A DNA stretch of 64,000 nt, taken from the NCBI GenBank assembly GCA_002787235.1, contig PCWG01000042.1, positions 1-64,000 of the forward strand, written 5' to 3'. Every line of letters begins with the position of its first letter. Position 1 is the stretch's first letter. The DNA is from Nitrospinae bacterium CG11_big_fil_rev_8_21_14_0_20_45_15 (GTDB lineage: Bacteria; Nitrospinota; Nitrospinia; Nitrospinales; VA-1). The position numbers and the translations under genes are program-made. Positions 15,317 to 25,087 of the stretch are shown here, in pieces. The notes under the pieces were generated by a model. The model did not search any database, was not told the DNA's origin, and worked only from the letters and a program-made list of their open reading frames with translations.

Positions 15317-17626
15317 TTAAAAAGACAGGGTTTCTGATTTGTTTTCTTCAAAGAGACTTTCTGCTTTTGATGCAAGTTGCATGGGTAATTCTATAATAAA
15401 AGTGGTGCCTTGAGGCGGATTATCTTTGACTCGTATTTCGCCACCGTGATCGGCTACGATTCGGGTAACGATTGCCAGTCCGAGACCTGTCCCGCGTTTT
15501 TTCGTCGTGAAGTGAGGAAGAAATAATTTGTCCCGATCTTTTGGGGAAATGCCTTGCCCTGTGTCTGAAAATTCGATCTGGACCGTTGATGAATCCGGTT
15601 TCAACTGAGTGGAAATTGTGATGCTTCCCTCTCCATCTATGGCATCAATGGCATTTTCAAAAAGGTTGATGAATACTCTGCGAATTTGCTCTGAATCGAG
15701 AGGCAATATTGCAACCTTGGGTGACAAATTTTTGTGTAAATTCTTTAGCTTTTCATGTCCCGTATAAATCTTTGATACGTCTTCAATCACTTGATTGAGA
15801 TTGGTTGGTTGGGGATTGGGAGTAGGCATTCTGGAGAACCGTAAAAATTCGTTGAGAAGTTCTTTCATACCCTCTACCTCTTGCGAAATGATGTCCATAC
15901 TCTCGTCAAATATTTTATCAAAGTCCTCTTTATTCTCATGGTATTTTTTTCGCAAACGCTGAGTATTGAGCTGGATGGGTGTCAGAGGATTCTTGATCTC
16001 ATGCGCGATGCCCTGAGCCACTTCCTTCCATGCGGCAACTTTTTGGGATTTGATCATTTGGGTTAAATCTTCAAAAACGATGACGACCCCCATGTATTTT
16101 CCCGCAGGGTCTCGTTGTACCTGGATATTGACTAATAAAGACAGGTTGGTTCCACCCAGATGAATGTCAGCCTGTTCTTCCCAAAACTCTTTATTGTTCT
16201 GATTCATATTGAGAATCATGCTGCGAATGGGTTCCTGGAAAGAGGGCGGTAGATGGTCTTTATAGTTAAATCCAAAAACTTGTTGAGTTGGGATTTGTAA
16301 AATCTGCTCCGCGGCTTTATTGAATGTGGCAACACGCCCGCCTTTGTCGATAGAGACCACACCGGCCCCAATATTCTCAAGAATGGAGGCAATATAAGCC
16401 CGCCTTTTTTCCAGTTCAATGTTGCTGTCCTGAAGATTTTTATTCGCTTGTTGCACCTTTTTCCGACTCTCGTTCAGTTCGTCGGTCATGGAGTTGAACG
16501 ACTCAACGAGCGTTCCGATTTCGTCGGTGGCCTGAACGTCGATTTTAAAATTCAAGTCACCTTCCGCTATTTTCCTTGTCGCAAAAGCCAATTGCTGGAT
16601 GGGTATCGTGATTCCCCGCGCAATATAGATCCCCAGCCAAATGGCGGAAAACAAAATGAGCAGGGTGATCATTAAGAACGTAGTGTAATAGTTTGCGCTG
16701 ACGGGGAGTTTGAGAAAACTTTGCCGCTTGTAGTCTTCATAAGTATTTTGAATGGACGTTATCTTTTCAAGCGCACTTTCTGGAAAATGATTCAAGGTTA
16801 CAATGAATCCCCAGACTCTCAGTTTATCTTCCACGATTTGAGTGAGAGGTACGGCGATGGCGAGATAATTCCCCATTGTTGTGGATTGATATTCTGGAGC
16901 CATATCTTCCTTGGGGTTTTTACGGATCATTTCCAGAAACTCGGGTTCCATATTCAACTGCGCAAGATTTGGATGAACTGCAGATACCACGACCTGTGAC
17001 TGGTGGTCGTAAATGATGATGGTGCCCAGATCGTATTCATCGAGCTTTTGAGCGATCAGATTTTGCAGTTGCTCACGGTTATCTTTCAGATACAACTGAT
17101 CCCGAGTGATAAAATTTTCTATTTTTCGAGTTTTGAGAAGGGCATTGCTCTCCATGTACGCGTAATGTTCTCGCGCGATTTCCATGGAGGATTGCAGAGT
17201 TTGTTCAACTTGAAGATTGAACCAGCTCCCAATGCTGTAGCTGAATAATTTACTGGCTACGAAAAACAGCAGGGTAGAGGGGACCAGAGCCAGTATAAGA
17301 AATGCGACAATCAACTTTGTTCTGAACTGTGCGCCCTGGGTTTTACTCTTGCGTTCGCTGTACAGCTTGATGAGATTTTTGATGATGAGCACAATCATCA
17401 AAACAAGCAGGATCAGAATGATGTTGAAAAGGGCGAGAACAGCGATGTTGTCAGAAACCGGACCAGCACCACCGGTTTTGATGAAGTAGATTTCCAGCAC
17501 CGTGAGGCCTGCCAAAGCGGACAAAATGATCAGCAGTGTCCTGCGTGCACGTTTTTTCTTAAGTGCGGCAGTTTCTTCGGAAAATGGAACGCCTAAATTA
17601 TTACCTGTTGAAGGTGCGTATGACAT
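15317..17626 (-). CDS. ntrY: NtrY-type transmembrane sensor histidine kinase
   Basis: 769 residues. Three N-terminal membrane helices (about residues 27-125) are followed by an extracytoplasmic region, a fourth helix near 330, HAMP (ITIPIQQLAFATRKIAEGD), a coiled coil and PAS. HisKA has GIAHEIKNPLTPIQ with phospho-acceptor His542, and HATPase has NLFENAIDAI, DTGQGIS and GTGLGLAIV. Architecture and the H-box match NtrY of the NtrY/NtrX nitrogen-sensing system. The ATG overlaps the end of the DUF4390 gene by 26 bases, which suggests translational coupling. No ntrX-like response regulator follows here, so the partner is elsewhere or different. Confidence 0.9.
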   Translation of the reverse strand: MSYAPSTGNNLGVPFSEETAALKKKRARRTLLIILSALAGLTVLEIYFIKTGGAGPVSDNIAVLALFNIILILLVLMIVLIIKNLIKLYSERKSKTQGAQFRTKLIVAFLILALVPSTLLFFVASKLFSYSIGSWFNLQVEQTLQSSMEIAREHYAYMESNALLKTRKIENFITRDQLYLKDNREQLQNLIAQKLDEYDLGTIIIYDHQSQVVVSAVHPNLAQLNMEPEFLEMIRKNPKEDMAPEYQSTTMGNYLAIAVPLTQIVEDKLRVWGFIVTLNHFPESALEKITSIQNTYEDYKRQSFLKLPVSANYYTTFLMITLLILFSAIWLGIYIARGITIPIQQLAFATRKIAEGDLNFKIDVQATDEIGTLVESFNSMTDELNESRKKVQQANKNLQDSNIELEKRRAYIASILENIGAGVVSIDKGGRVATFNKAAEQILQIPTQQVFGFNYKDHLPPSFQEPIRSMILNMNQNNKEFWEEQADIHLGGTNLSLLVNIQVQRDPAGKYMGVVIVFEDLTQMIKSQKVAAWKEVAQGIAHEIKNPLTPIQLNTQRLRKKYHENKEDFDKIFDESMDIISQEVEGMKELLNEFLRFSRMPTPNPQPTNLNQVIEDVSKIYTGHEKLKNLHKNLSPKVAILPLDSEQIRRVFINLFENAIDAIDGEGSITISTQLKPDSSTVQIEFSDTGQGISPKDRDKLFLPHFTTKKRGTGLGLAIVTRIVADHGGEIRVKDNPPQGTTFIIELPMQLASKAESLFEENKSETLSF

Positions 17627-18269
17627 GTTTTAAAGCCTTTGATTTTCCCGCCGTGTCATTGGCTTTAGGTTCGAATGCCTGCTGTTGCTCTGCCAGATTG
17701 GGTTCGATAGAAAGCAGAGAAGAGCTGGCCCAGTCGGTCTCCATATCGTTGAGGGGAACAAAAAACAAGATATAGTTGAAGGGAAACCAAAACCTGTCAA
17801 TTTGCAAATCGGCTTTGACGCGAATGTAGTATTTGTCGTTTGGATTGAGTTTGTATAATGGAGTGAGCGGAATGCTTTCCAGGGAAGCCATCATTTGTTG
17901 ATAGCGTTCACGCTTTCGCGTCATCAACTTGCGTGTGATGTTTTTACCGTTCTCTGTGAAGCGATAGACTTTCTTCAGGGAATCATAATGAACGGTATGC
18001 TCTACTGTATTTGAACTCACGAGACTGTCCACCCACAGGGATTTGTCTTTGCGAAGTTCTATATGGAATGTGTAAGTCATCGGCACGCCGGACTCGACAG
18101 CTTCAAGAACTTCCTCTGGAAAACCATCGGTCATTTGCGCGCTCATGGCAATGTGATTGTCTTCAGCGGAAACACCCACGTTAACGAGAGTAGGGGAGGA
18201 GGCATACGCAGTTCCTGATATAAGCAGGAAAAACATAGATGCGATTGCCAGTCCCTTCAATCTTGCCAT
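17601..18269 (-). CDS. DUF4390 exported protein
   Basis: About 222 residues. A signal peptide (LKGLAIASMFFLLISGTAYA) begins at ATG 18269; the upstream in-frame extension would run into the epimerase gene and was rejected. The mature part is a beta-rich domain with a SLWVDSLVSSNTVEHTV block, typical of DUF4390, which is commonly found immediately before NtrY-type kinases. Its end overlaps the kinase start by 26 bases. This suggests a periplasmic accessory for signal input, as an inference. Confidence 0.8.
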   Translation of the reverse strand: MARLKGLAIASMFFLLISGTAYASSPTLVNVGVSAEDNHIAMSAQMTDGFPEEVLEAVESGVPMTYTFHIELRKDKSLWVDSLVSSNTVEHTVHYDSLKKVYRFTENGKNITRKLMTRKRERYQQMMASLESIPLTPLYKLNPNDKYYIRVKADLQIDRFWFPFNYILFFVPLNDMETDWASSSLLSIEPNLAEQQQAFEPKANDTAGKSKALKHVIRTFNR

Positions 18270-18273
18270 GAAA

Positions 18274-19197
18274 TTAATTTCCCAGGGTTTTAAAATATTC
18301 AAGTGTTTCAAAAAGTCCTTTTTCCAGAGTGACGTTTGCACGCCAGCCAAATGCGGTATTGAATTTTTCAGGATCAATACAACTTCTTTTTTGTTCGCCG
18401 GCTCGCGCCTCTGCGTACTCTATTCCTGCAGTAGCACCTGCCAGATGGGCCAATGATTCTGCCAAATGATTGACTGTAGTTTCTTCCCCTCGTCCCACAT
18501 TGTAAATGCCATGACATTGGGGTGATAACGCGATTTCATTTGCCGCCACGATATCGCGCACCGAAATAAAATCCCGGGTTTGTTCTCCATCCCCGTAAAT
18601 AATCAGGGGTTTGCCTTCAAGAATTCGTTTGCAAAAAATAGCAACCACACCCGCTTCGCCATCAGGGTCCTGTCTCGGTCCGTAAACATTGCTGTACCGC
18701 AACACAGTCCCGCTCAAATTGTAAGTTTTAATGAAAAACCTTATGTAGTGCTCAGCACTGTATTTTGCGATGCCATAAGGGCTGTAGGGATTGCAGGAAT
18801 GAGTTTCGTTTGCAGGAAATCGTTCCTGATCTCCATAAATCGCACCCCCGGTCGATGCAAAAATGAATTTTTCAACTCCAGATTCTACCGCTTTTTGAAG
18901 CAGATGTAAAGTCCCTAAAATATTGGTTTTAGCGTCGTTAAGAGGATTTCTTACAGAGCCGGTGACTGAAATTTGCGCGGCATGGTGATTGATTGCATCA
19001 AATTTTTCTTTTTGAAGCAATTTCTCAACTTCGGGATCAAGAATATCCATCTCGATAAATTGGGCATCTGTGGGTACAAAATCCCGATGTCCTGAAGACA
19101 AGTTATCTAGCACGAAGACCTGATGTCCTTGACCTAAATATGCCTGTGCAATTTGCGACGCTATAAAACCGGCTCCCCCGGTCACTAATATTTTCAT
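18274..19197 (-). CDS. NAD-dependent nucleotide-sugar epimerase/dehydratase (GalE-like)
   Basis: 307 residues, extended short-chain dehydrogenase family. The Rossmann motif GGAGFIAS is at the N-terminus, followed by DNLSSGH, NHHAAQISV and a catalytic SPYGIAKYSAEHY (YxxxK). RYSNVYGPRQDP and the DFISVRDIV block are typical of UDP-glucose 4-epimerases and related enzymes. It probably interconverts UDP-sugars for surface polysaccharide. The ATG shares the bases ATGA with the stop of mutS. The exact substrate cannot be read from sequence. Confidence 0.88.
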   Translation of the reverse strand: MKILVTGGAGFIASQIAQAYLGQGHQVFVLDNLSSGHRDFVPTDAQFIEMDILDPEVEKLLQKEKFDAINHHAAQISVTGSVRNPLNDAKTNILGTLHLLQKAVESGVEKFIFASTGGAIYGDQERFPANETHSCNPYSPYGIAKYSAEHYIRFFIKTYNLSGTVLRYSNVYGPRQDPDGEAGVVAIFCKRILEGKPLIIYGDGEQTRDFISVRDIVAANEIALSPQCHGIYNVGRGEETTVNHLAESLAHLAGATAGIEYAEARAGEQKRSCIDPEKFNTAFGWRANVTLEKGLFETLEYFKTLGN

Positions 19198-21848
19198 TGA
19201 TTGTGTTCTCTTGCCTGTTCGACCAGTTGATAGAGGATATCCAGTGCTTGACGCGGGCTGAATTCATCGGGTTTCAGTTGATTCAATTGTTCGACGACAG
19301 GGTGCAGGGAAGGGGCAAACAAACCCATTTGTTTGGGAGTTTCGTCCGGCACCGACTTTTCCATGTGGCCGATTCTGGAAGCATCCGGTTCTTGAAATTC
19401 AGCACTTTCCAGATTGTTCAAAACTTCTCTTGCGCGTTCCAGAACTTGTTTGGGAAGACCCGCAAGTCTGGCGACCTGAATCCCATAACTTTTATCTGCA
19501 CCTCCCGGAGCAATTTTCCGGAGGAAAATAATTTCGTCGTTCCATTCCTTGACTTGCACGTTGAAGTTTCTAACTCCAGGCAGTTCAGCAGACAGTTGAG
19601 TCAGTTCGTGATAATGCGTTGCAAAAAGAGTTTTGGGTCCGAAACTGTTTTTCCCTTTATGCAAATATTCGACGATGGACCAGGCGATGCTGATTCCATC
19701 ATAGGTACTGGTGCCACGACCGATTTCATCAAGAATGATCAAACTTTTTTCAGTGGCATGGTTGAGAATGTTTGCCGTTTCATTCATCTCGACCATGAAT
19801 GTGGATTGTCCTTTTTGCAGATGATCCTGTGCGCCCACTCGTGAAAAAATTCGATCCACGATTCCCATTTCGACTTCATCTGCGGGAACGAAACTGCCTA
19901 TTTGCGCCATCAATACGATGAGTGCCACTTGCCGGAGATAGGTGGATTTACCAGCCATATTCGGGCCGGTTATTATCATGATCTGATTGTCGGCTCCGTC
20001 GAGATCAATGTCGTTAGAGACAAAGAGATGGCTTGTGTCGATTCTTTCTATTAAGGGATGGCGTCCATTGGTTATTTTTAAAATTGAATCATCGCGCAAA
20101 ACAGGACGGCAATAATTGTTCTGGCTCGCGGTTTGAGCAAAGCCACACATGCCGTCCACATCGGCGATGAGAGAAGCCATCTTTTGAATCCGTTGGCCAT
20201 GGCTGAGGACATCTTTTTTTACTTTTTCAAACAGCTCGTTTTCGAGTTCGGCGATCTTTTCTTCAGCCCCACTGATTTCAGTTTCAAAATCTTTTAACTC
20301 CGGGGAGATATAGCGTTCGGCGTTGACAAGTGACTGCTTGCGAATGTATTCGACCGGAACGCGATCAACATTCTTTTTGGTGACCTCGATGAAGTACCCG
20401 TAAATTTTATTGTAACCGACTTTGAGGATAGGGATTCCGGTGCGTTTTCTTTCACGAGTTTCCAGTTCGACTATCCATTGTCGAGTGGTTTGTTTGATTT
20501 TTTTCAATCGATCGAGTTCTTCCGAACATCCCGCTTTGATAACATGCCCGTCTTTGATGGATTGCGGCGGATCGTCTTCGATCCACTGTTCAATGAGATC
20601 GAATAGATCTTCCATGCTGTCCCACTCTTGAAGCCATTGAGAAAAAAAATCGGAGCCGATGGACTGGAGTTGATTGTGTATCGAAGGCAGAACAGCAAGA
20701 GAACTTTTTAACGCGATCAAATCCCTTGGCGAGCCTGCAACAGCAAGCGTCAAGCGGCCCAACAGTCGTTCCAGATCGTACATGTTTTTGAGGGACTGAC
20801 GGATTTCATCACGGTGCAAAGGGTGCTTGAGAAGAGACTCAACGCGGTCGAGTCGGTTGCAAATGACATTTTTATCTAACAGAGGTTTCAAAATCCATTC
20901 ACGAATACGCCGCGCACCCATGGGTGTCTGGCTTTGATCGAGAGCGTCGAGCAAAGAACCCTTTCGGTTCCCATCGCTGGATTGCACGAGTTCCAAACTG
21001 CGGATCGCACTCTGATCCAGTAGCATGTCAGCATTTAAATTGTAAGTGGATAAGGATCGAATATGTGGAAGAGCGTTCTTTTGGGTTTCCTGCAAGTACC
21101 GCAACAAGCCACCGGCAGAACTGACAGCCAGGCGCAGGGTTTCACATCCAAAGCCTTCGAGCGAATGAGAACCGAAATGTTCCGTCAATCTTTGATGCGC
21201 GTCAGAGAATGAGAAGGCCCAGTCTTCTTCAGTTTGCAGTCGATCGGCATGCATTTTCATCCAGGCACTGTGGTTTCTTTCCGCACTGGTTTTAGGGATC
21301 AGGACTTCACGAGGACTTAGTTTTTCCAATTCATCTATCAGCAGATCCTCAGCCGAAGGTCCTGTCAACTCAGCGGTTTTGAAATGACCTGTAGAAATAT
21401 CAAGGGTTGCAAGGCCGTAGCCGTTTTGATCTGCAAAAACAGCGACCAGATTGTGTGGACACTTGGGGTCCATGTGTGAATCGTCGAGAAAGGTACCGGG
21501 GGTGACGATGCGAACGACATCTCTTTTAACCAGTCCCTTAGCCAGTTTGGCGTCTTCGACCTGCTCGCAGATGGCGACATTTTTTCCAGCCTGAATGAGC
21601 TTCGATATGTAGCCATTGGCAGAATGGTAAGGGATGCCGCACATGGGTGTTGGATTGGGACGATTCTTGTTGCGAGCGGTGAGAGCGATTTGAAGGATAC
21701 GCGAAGCTGTCTGAGCGTCTTCGTTGAACATCTCATAAAAATCGCCCATCCGGTAGAACAGGATCGCTCCGGGATACGATCGTTTGATGCTTTGATACTG
21801 TTGCATCATTGGAGTATCGGGATCGACCGCTGTGCTGTTTTTTGTCAT
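19194..21848 (-). CDS. mutS: DNA mismatch repair protein MutS
   Basis: Mismatch-recognition ATPase of about 884 residues. The N-terminus has GDFYEMF, whose Phe-x-Glu wedge contacts the mismatch. The ATPase domain has GPNMAGKSTYLRQ (Walker A), the signature TFMVEMNETANIL, DEIGRGTSTYDG (Walker B) and ATHYHELTQL. ATG at 21848 is preferred to an in-frame TTG at 21860. It follows the HIT gene with about 10 bases between them and shares ATGA with the epimerase. A MutL gene is not in this window. Confidence 0.97.
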   Translation of the reverse strand: MTKNSTAVDPDTPMMQQYQSIKRSYPGAILFYRMGDFYEMFNEDAQTASRILQIALTARNKNRPNPTPMCGIPYHSANGYISKLIQAGKNVAICEQVEDAKLAKGLVKRDVVRIVTPGTFLDDSHMDPKCPHNLVAVFADQNGYGLATLDISTGHFKTAELTGPSAEDLLIDELEKLSPREVLIPKTSAERNHSAWMKMHADRLQTEEDWAFSFSDAHQRLTEHFGSHSLEGFGCETLRLAVSSAGGLLRYLQETQKNALPHIRSLSTYNLNADMLLDQSAIRSLELVQSSDGNRKGSLLDALDQSQTPMGARRIREWILKPLLDKNVICNRLDRVESLLKHPLHRDEIRQSLKNMYDLERLLGRLTLAVAGSPRDLIALKSSLAVLPSIHNQLQSIGSDFFSQWLQEWDSMEDLFDLIEQWIEDDPPQSIKDGHVIKAGCSEELDRLKKIKQTTRQWIVELETRERKRTGIPILKVGYNKIYGYFIEVTKKNVDRVPVEYIRKQSLVNAERYISPELKDFETEISGAEEKIAELENELFEKVKKDVLSHGQRIQKMASLIADVDGMCGFAQTASQNNYCRPVLRDDSILKITNGRHPLIERIDTSHLFVSNDIDLDGADNQIMIITGPNMAGKSTYLRQVALIVLMAQIGSFVPADEVEMGIVDRIFSRVGAQDHLQKGQSTFMVEMNETANILNHATEKSLIILDEIGRGTSTYDGISIAWSIVEYLHKGKNSFGPKTLFATHYHELTQLSAELPGVRNFNVQVKEWNDEIIFLRKIAPGGADKSYGIQVARLAGLPKQVLERAREVLNNLESAEFQEPDASRIGHMEKSVPDETPKQMGLFAPSLHPVVEQLNQLKPDEFSPRQALDILYQLVEQAREHNQ

Positions 21849-21856
21849 CGTGCAGG

Positions 21857-22354
21857 TCAAGGATAGAGAGGTGCAATTTCGAGAAAATGGGGGAGCAATT
21901 TATTGTAGGTCGCTTTTAAATGTTCGGGATGGACTTTGGTCTCACTCAATACCGGCATAAAATTTGTGTCACCCAGCCAGCGCGGAACGATATGACAATG
22001 AATGTGTTCGTCAAACCCCGCTCCTCCCGCCTTGCCCAGATTGATGCCGATATTGAAGCCTTCAGGAGAATGGACGGATCGGCTGATGGTCACACATTGC
22101 CCCACGAGGTAGTCCAGTTCGCGGCGTTCTTCCTCAGTCATTTTAGTGATACAGTTTTTATGACTGTAAGGGGAGACCATGAGATGACCTGAATTGTAGG
22201 GGAAAAGATTCATGATAACGAAACAGTACTTCCCACGATAAAGAATGTTGTGCTTGAAATCGTCGTTGATCTTTGGAAGTTCGCAAAAAATGCAGTCGTC
22301 ACTTTTATTTTCAGCAATGTATTCCATTCTCCAGGGAGCCCATAGTTGTTTCAT
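21857..22354 (-). CDS. HIT-family hydrolase/nucleotidyltransferase
   Basis: 165 residues. Two CxxC-like ends (CIFCELP) near residue 22 and the histidine triad HIHCHIVPRW near residue 117 place it in the HIT superfamily, closest in layout to AP4A-phosphorylase/hydrolase-like HIT proteins (start LWAPWRMEYI, then NLFPYNSGHLMV). It would cleave dinucleoside polyphosphates or similar. It sits between ybeY and mutS on the same strand. Confidence 0.9.
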   Translation of the reverse strand: MKQLWAPWRMEYIAENKSDDCIFCELPKINDDFKHNILYRGKYCFVIMNLFPYNSGHLMVSPYSHKNCITKMTEEERRELDYLVGQCVTISRSVHSPEGFNIGINLGKAGGAGFDEHIHCHIVPRWLGDTNFMPVLSETKVHPEHLKATYNKLLPHFLEIAPLYP

Positions 22355-22377
22355 TTCTTTTTACCTTATTTCCGACT

Positions 22378-22857
22378 TTAATAATCGCAATTGAGGGAGG
22401 GACTTCGACCGGGAAAAATTTTCTGAAACAACTCCCGCGTTTTGCATTGCATGATCTCAGCGTCTTCTTCAGAGCGTTCGTGATCGTAACCCAGTAGATG
22501 CAAAGTTCCGTGAATGAGCAGAAGCATGATTTCTTCATCCAGATTGAGCTCGTGTTCTACCGCTTGTTGTTTCGCCGTTTCAACGGAAACCACGACATCG
22601 CCGAGCAGGTTCATTTCCAGCAGGCCTGTCGGGTCCTCAACCTCATCTTCATCTTGAGGAAAGGCCAGAACATCCGTTGGACTGTCTTTTCCTCTGTAAT
22701 CACGGTTGAGGCTGTGAATGCCTTTGTCATCGGTCAACAGAATGCTGAGTTCCTTGTCGAATATTTCCAGTTCCTGAAAAATAATACGCAGTTGAAATTC
22801 TATTTGTTTGGCATCTATTTTACAAATTTTTTGCTTATTTTGAAGGAGGATTTCCAT
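22378..22857 (-). CDS. ybeY: Endoribonuclease YbeY (rRNA maturation)
   Basis: 159 residues. HGTLHLLGYDHE gives the three zinc-binding His residues (HGxLHLxGYDH) that define YbeY. LNRDYRGKDSPTDVLAFP is the other family block. It is a metal-dependent RNase in 16S rRNA 3'-end processing and ribosome quality control. phoH-like is directly upstream, the usual pairing in bacteria. The gap to phoH-like is about 33 bases. Confidence 0.95.
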   Translation of the reverse strand: MEILLQNKQKICKIDAKQIEFQLRIIFQELEIFDKELSILLTDDKGIHSLNRDYRGKDSPTDVLAFPQDEDEVEDPTGLLEMNLLGDVVVSVETAKQQAVEHELNLDEEIMLLLIHGTLHLLGYDHERSEEDAEIMQCKTRELFQKIFPGRSPSLNCDY

Positions 22858-22890
22858 ATCGCCGAAACCAGATTGGGTGAAAAACTGTGT

Positions 22891-23856
22891 TTAGTTCTCT
22901 AGACTTTCGGCTTCGTAAGCGGAGATGATTTTCTTGACCAGTTCGTGGCGTACAACGTCTTTTTCCAGAAAAGTCACGAAGCGAATGCCTTCTACTGATG
23001 ATAATAATCGCTTTGCGTGCAAAAGACCAGAATCGGTTTGGTGGGGAAGGTCGATTTGGGTTATGTCGCCTGTTACGATCATTTTTGCGCGGAAACCGAG
23101 CCGAGTCAAAAACATTTTCATTTGTTGACGGGTCGAGTTTTGCGCTTCGTCCAATATGATGAATGCGTCGTTCAGTGTACGGCCTCGCATATAGGCCAGC
23201 GGGGCAATTTCGATCACGCCTTCTTCAATGAGGCCACGCACTTGACCGGGTTCCATCATATCGTTCAATGCATCGTAAAGGGGCATGATGTAGGGATTTA
23301 TTTTCTCAATCATATCCCCAGGGAGGAAACCGAGCTTTTCTCCTGCTTCGACGGCAGGTCTTACGAGGATGATTTTTTTATATTTACGTTTGAGCAGGCC
23401 CTCCACAGCCAGGGCAACGGCCAAATAGGTTTTGCCTGTACCTGCAGGACCGATGGCCATGACGATGTCGGCTTCTTTCACAGCCAGGATCAATTCCTTC
23501 TGGGTCGATCCTTTGGCGTAAATGAATCCTTTGGCGGGGGCAACATGCACGCGCTCAGAAAAGATGGCATCCAGATTGACTTCAGGTTCTTCCCAAGCCA
23601 GACGGACGGCATACTTGACATCATCGCTTTTAAGCGTGGCTCCAGAAGCAATGAGCCCTTGTAAATCCTGTAGCAATTTGGCAACTCGTTCTGAGACTTT
23701 GGGATCACCGTGGATTTGGACTTTTGTTCCGCGTGCGTTGATTCGAGTATTGAATTTCTTTTCAATCAGTTTGATATTGACGTCTTGAGGACCGAAAATT
23801 TCAGGGATAAATTCGGGGCGGTCTAGCTCGATCTCTATAGAGGAGGAGTTGTTCAA
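22891..23856 (-). CDS. PhoH-like ATPase
   Basis: 321 residues. Walker A is GPAGTGKTYLAVA and Walker B is AFIILDEAQNSTRQQ, with a VTGDITQIDLP block. The N-terminal region has a KH-like stretch (NTRINARGTKVQIHG). PhoH-like proteins next to ybeY are linked to RNA metabolism. The start is TTG at 23856, read as MNNSSS, with a distant GAAG box; other in-frame starts are too far inside. It is followed by ybeY on the same strand. Confidence 0.92.
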   Translation of the reverse strand: MNNSSSIEIELDRPEFIPEIFGPQDVNIKLIEKKFNTRINARGTKVQIHGDPKVSERVAKLLQDLQGLIASGATLKSDDVKYAVRLAWEEPEVNLDAIFSERVHVAPAKGFIYAKGSTQKELILAVKEADIVMAIGPAGTGKTYLAVALAVEGLLKRKYKKIILVRPAVEAGEKLGFLPGDMIEKINPYIMPLYDALNDMMEPGQVRGLIEEGVIEIAPLAYMRGRTLNDAFIILDEAQNSTRQQMKMFLTRLGFRAKMIVTGDITQIDLPHQTDSGLLHAKRLLSSVEGIRFVTFLEKDVVRHELVKKIISAYEAESLEN

Positions 23857-23904
23857 AAGAGATTCTTCAGGTTAAAGGTTTCTATCCAAAAGAAAATAGG
23901 TTTG

Positions 23905-24459
23905 TTAACCATTGTTTCTACTTCGTATCAGGCTTAAAAACTCTGATCGGGTACGAGCATCGTCTTTGAAACATCCTAACATGGCACTGCTGGTGGTAAA
24001 GGAATTTTGTTTCTCAACACCACGCATGGCCATGCATAGGTGCATGGCTTCAATAACAACCGCAACGCCCTGTGGTTTCAGAACATCATTGAGACATTGG
24101 GCGATTTGTGTTGTCAATCTTTCTTGTACTTGCAAACGGCGTGCAAAGACGTCAACCAGCCTAGGGATTTTGCTAAGCCCTATTATTTTCCCTTTTGGAA
24201 TGTACGCAACATGAGCTTTGCCTATGAACGGAAGCATATGATGTTCGCACATGCTGAAAAGGTCAATGTCCTTTACAATCACCATCTCATCATAGGATTC
24301 GGAAAAGAGCGCATCGTTGACCAATTGGTCTATGTCGGCAGTGTAGCCACTTGTGAGAAATTTAAGAGATTTTTCTACACGTTTTGGAGTGTCTTTCAAG
24401 CCTTCCCGTTCGGAGTCCTCTCCTAATCCCTGGAGTATTTTTTTAATCGACTCTTGCAT
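23905..24459 (-). CDS. folE: GTP cyclohydrolase I (FolE)
   Basis: 184 residues. The protein converts GTP to 7,8-dihydroneopterin triphosphate. CEHHMLPF and the [10 protein letters not shown] block carry the zinc Cys ligands and active-site residues, with [12 protein letters not shown] between them. ATG at 24459 has AAGGAAG upstream. It overlaps the PTPS-like gene by 17 bases, so the two are cotranscribed and supply consecutive pterin steps. Confidence 0.96.
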   Translation of the reverse strand: MQESIKKILQGLGEDSEREGLKDTPKRVEKSLKFLTSGYTADIDQLVNDALFSESYDEMVIVKDIDLFSMCEHHMLPFIGKAHVAYIPKGKIIGLSKIPRLVDVFARRLQVQERLTTQIAQCLNDVLKPQGVAVVIEAMHLCMAMRGVEKQNSFTTSSAMLGCFKDDARTRSEFLSLIRSRNNG

Positions 24460-24868
24460 GTGCGCTTCCTTTATAGGTAACGAAATTTCTTTCGGACTCG
24501 TATAATTTCAGTTTGTGTAAGGTACCATTTTCTATTTTGGGTTCAATGATGTCCCAAAATTTGATGGCAATGTTCTCTGCTGTAGGGATGATACCTTGCA
24601 GAAAACCCACATCGATGTTCAGGTTCTTGTGGTCCACTTGGTCGATGATCTCTGTGGTGATTAAATGTTTCAAAGCCTTCAGGTCCAGGACCATTCCGGT
24701 ATCGGGGTCAACTTCGCCACGGACGGTTACTTCGAGAACATAGTTGTGCCCATGACCGTTCGGGTTGTTGCAAAGCCCAAAGGTTTCAGCATTTTTCTCA
24801 TCGGAAAAATTTGGGTTGTACAATCGATGGCTGGCACAAAATTCAAGCTTGCGAGTGATATAGATCAT
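24443..24868 (-). CDS. 6-pyruvoyltetrahydropterin synthase/QueD-family protein, PTPS-like motif
   Basis: 141 residues. The zinc site is formed by ASHRL and GHGHNY, and the catalytic block is [14 protein letters not shown]. This Cys-x5-His spacing and the [10 protein letters not shown] stretch resemble the animal-type 6-pyruvoyl-tetrahydropterin synthase rather than short QueD or the Cys-less [16 protein letters not shown] supplies Asp-His. It acts on the FolE product and could serve biopterin, queuosine or folate formation. The close coupling to folE is consistent with all three. Confidence 0.85.
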   Translation of the reverse strand: MIYITRKLEFCASHRLYNPNFSDEKNAETFGLCNNPNGHGHNYVLEVTVRGEVDPDTGMVLDLKALKHLITTEIIDQVDHKNLNIDVGFLQGIIPTAENIAIKFWDIIEPKIENGTLHKLKLYESERNFVTYKGSAHARVD

Positions 24869-24880
24869 GCTGTTTTGGTG

Positions 24881-25072
24881 TTATTTGAGATATTTCTTTT
24901 TGTTATCGGTCGAATAAAATCCGGGACCGTACAAATGGAAATTCATAGAAGTGAATGCTTTGCTTATTTTACCGCCGCACTTTTCACAGGTTTCTAATGC
25001 GGGATCGCTGACTTTTTGTAAGTATTCAAAAGTTTCTTTGCATTTTTCGCATTGGTATTCATAAACGGGCAT
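24881..25072 (-). CDS. FmdB-family zinc-ribbon protein
   Basis: 63 residues. MPVYEYQCEKCKETFE and a second CEKCGGKI form a four-Cys zinc ribbon, the FmdB/regulatory zinc-ribbon family. Its function is unknown; such small proteins often regulate or assist neighbouring enzymes. It stands directly upstream of PTPS on the same strand (12-base gap). Confidence 0.9.
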   Translation of the reverse strand: MPVYEYQCEKCKETFEYLQKVSDPALETCEKCGGKISKAFTSMNFHLYGPGFYSTDNKKKYLK

Positions 25073-25087
25073 GATTCTGGCGACTCC

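Noticed and set aside
17660-17690. tRNA T-arm-like GGTTCGAATGCC
   Set aside because: It lies inside the DUF4390 coding sequence and no acceptor stem or anticodon arm can be formed.
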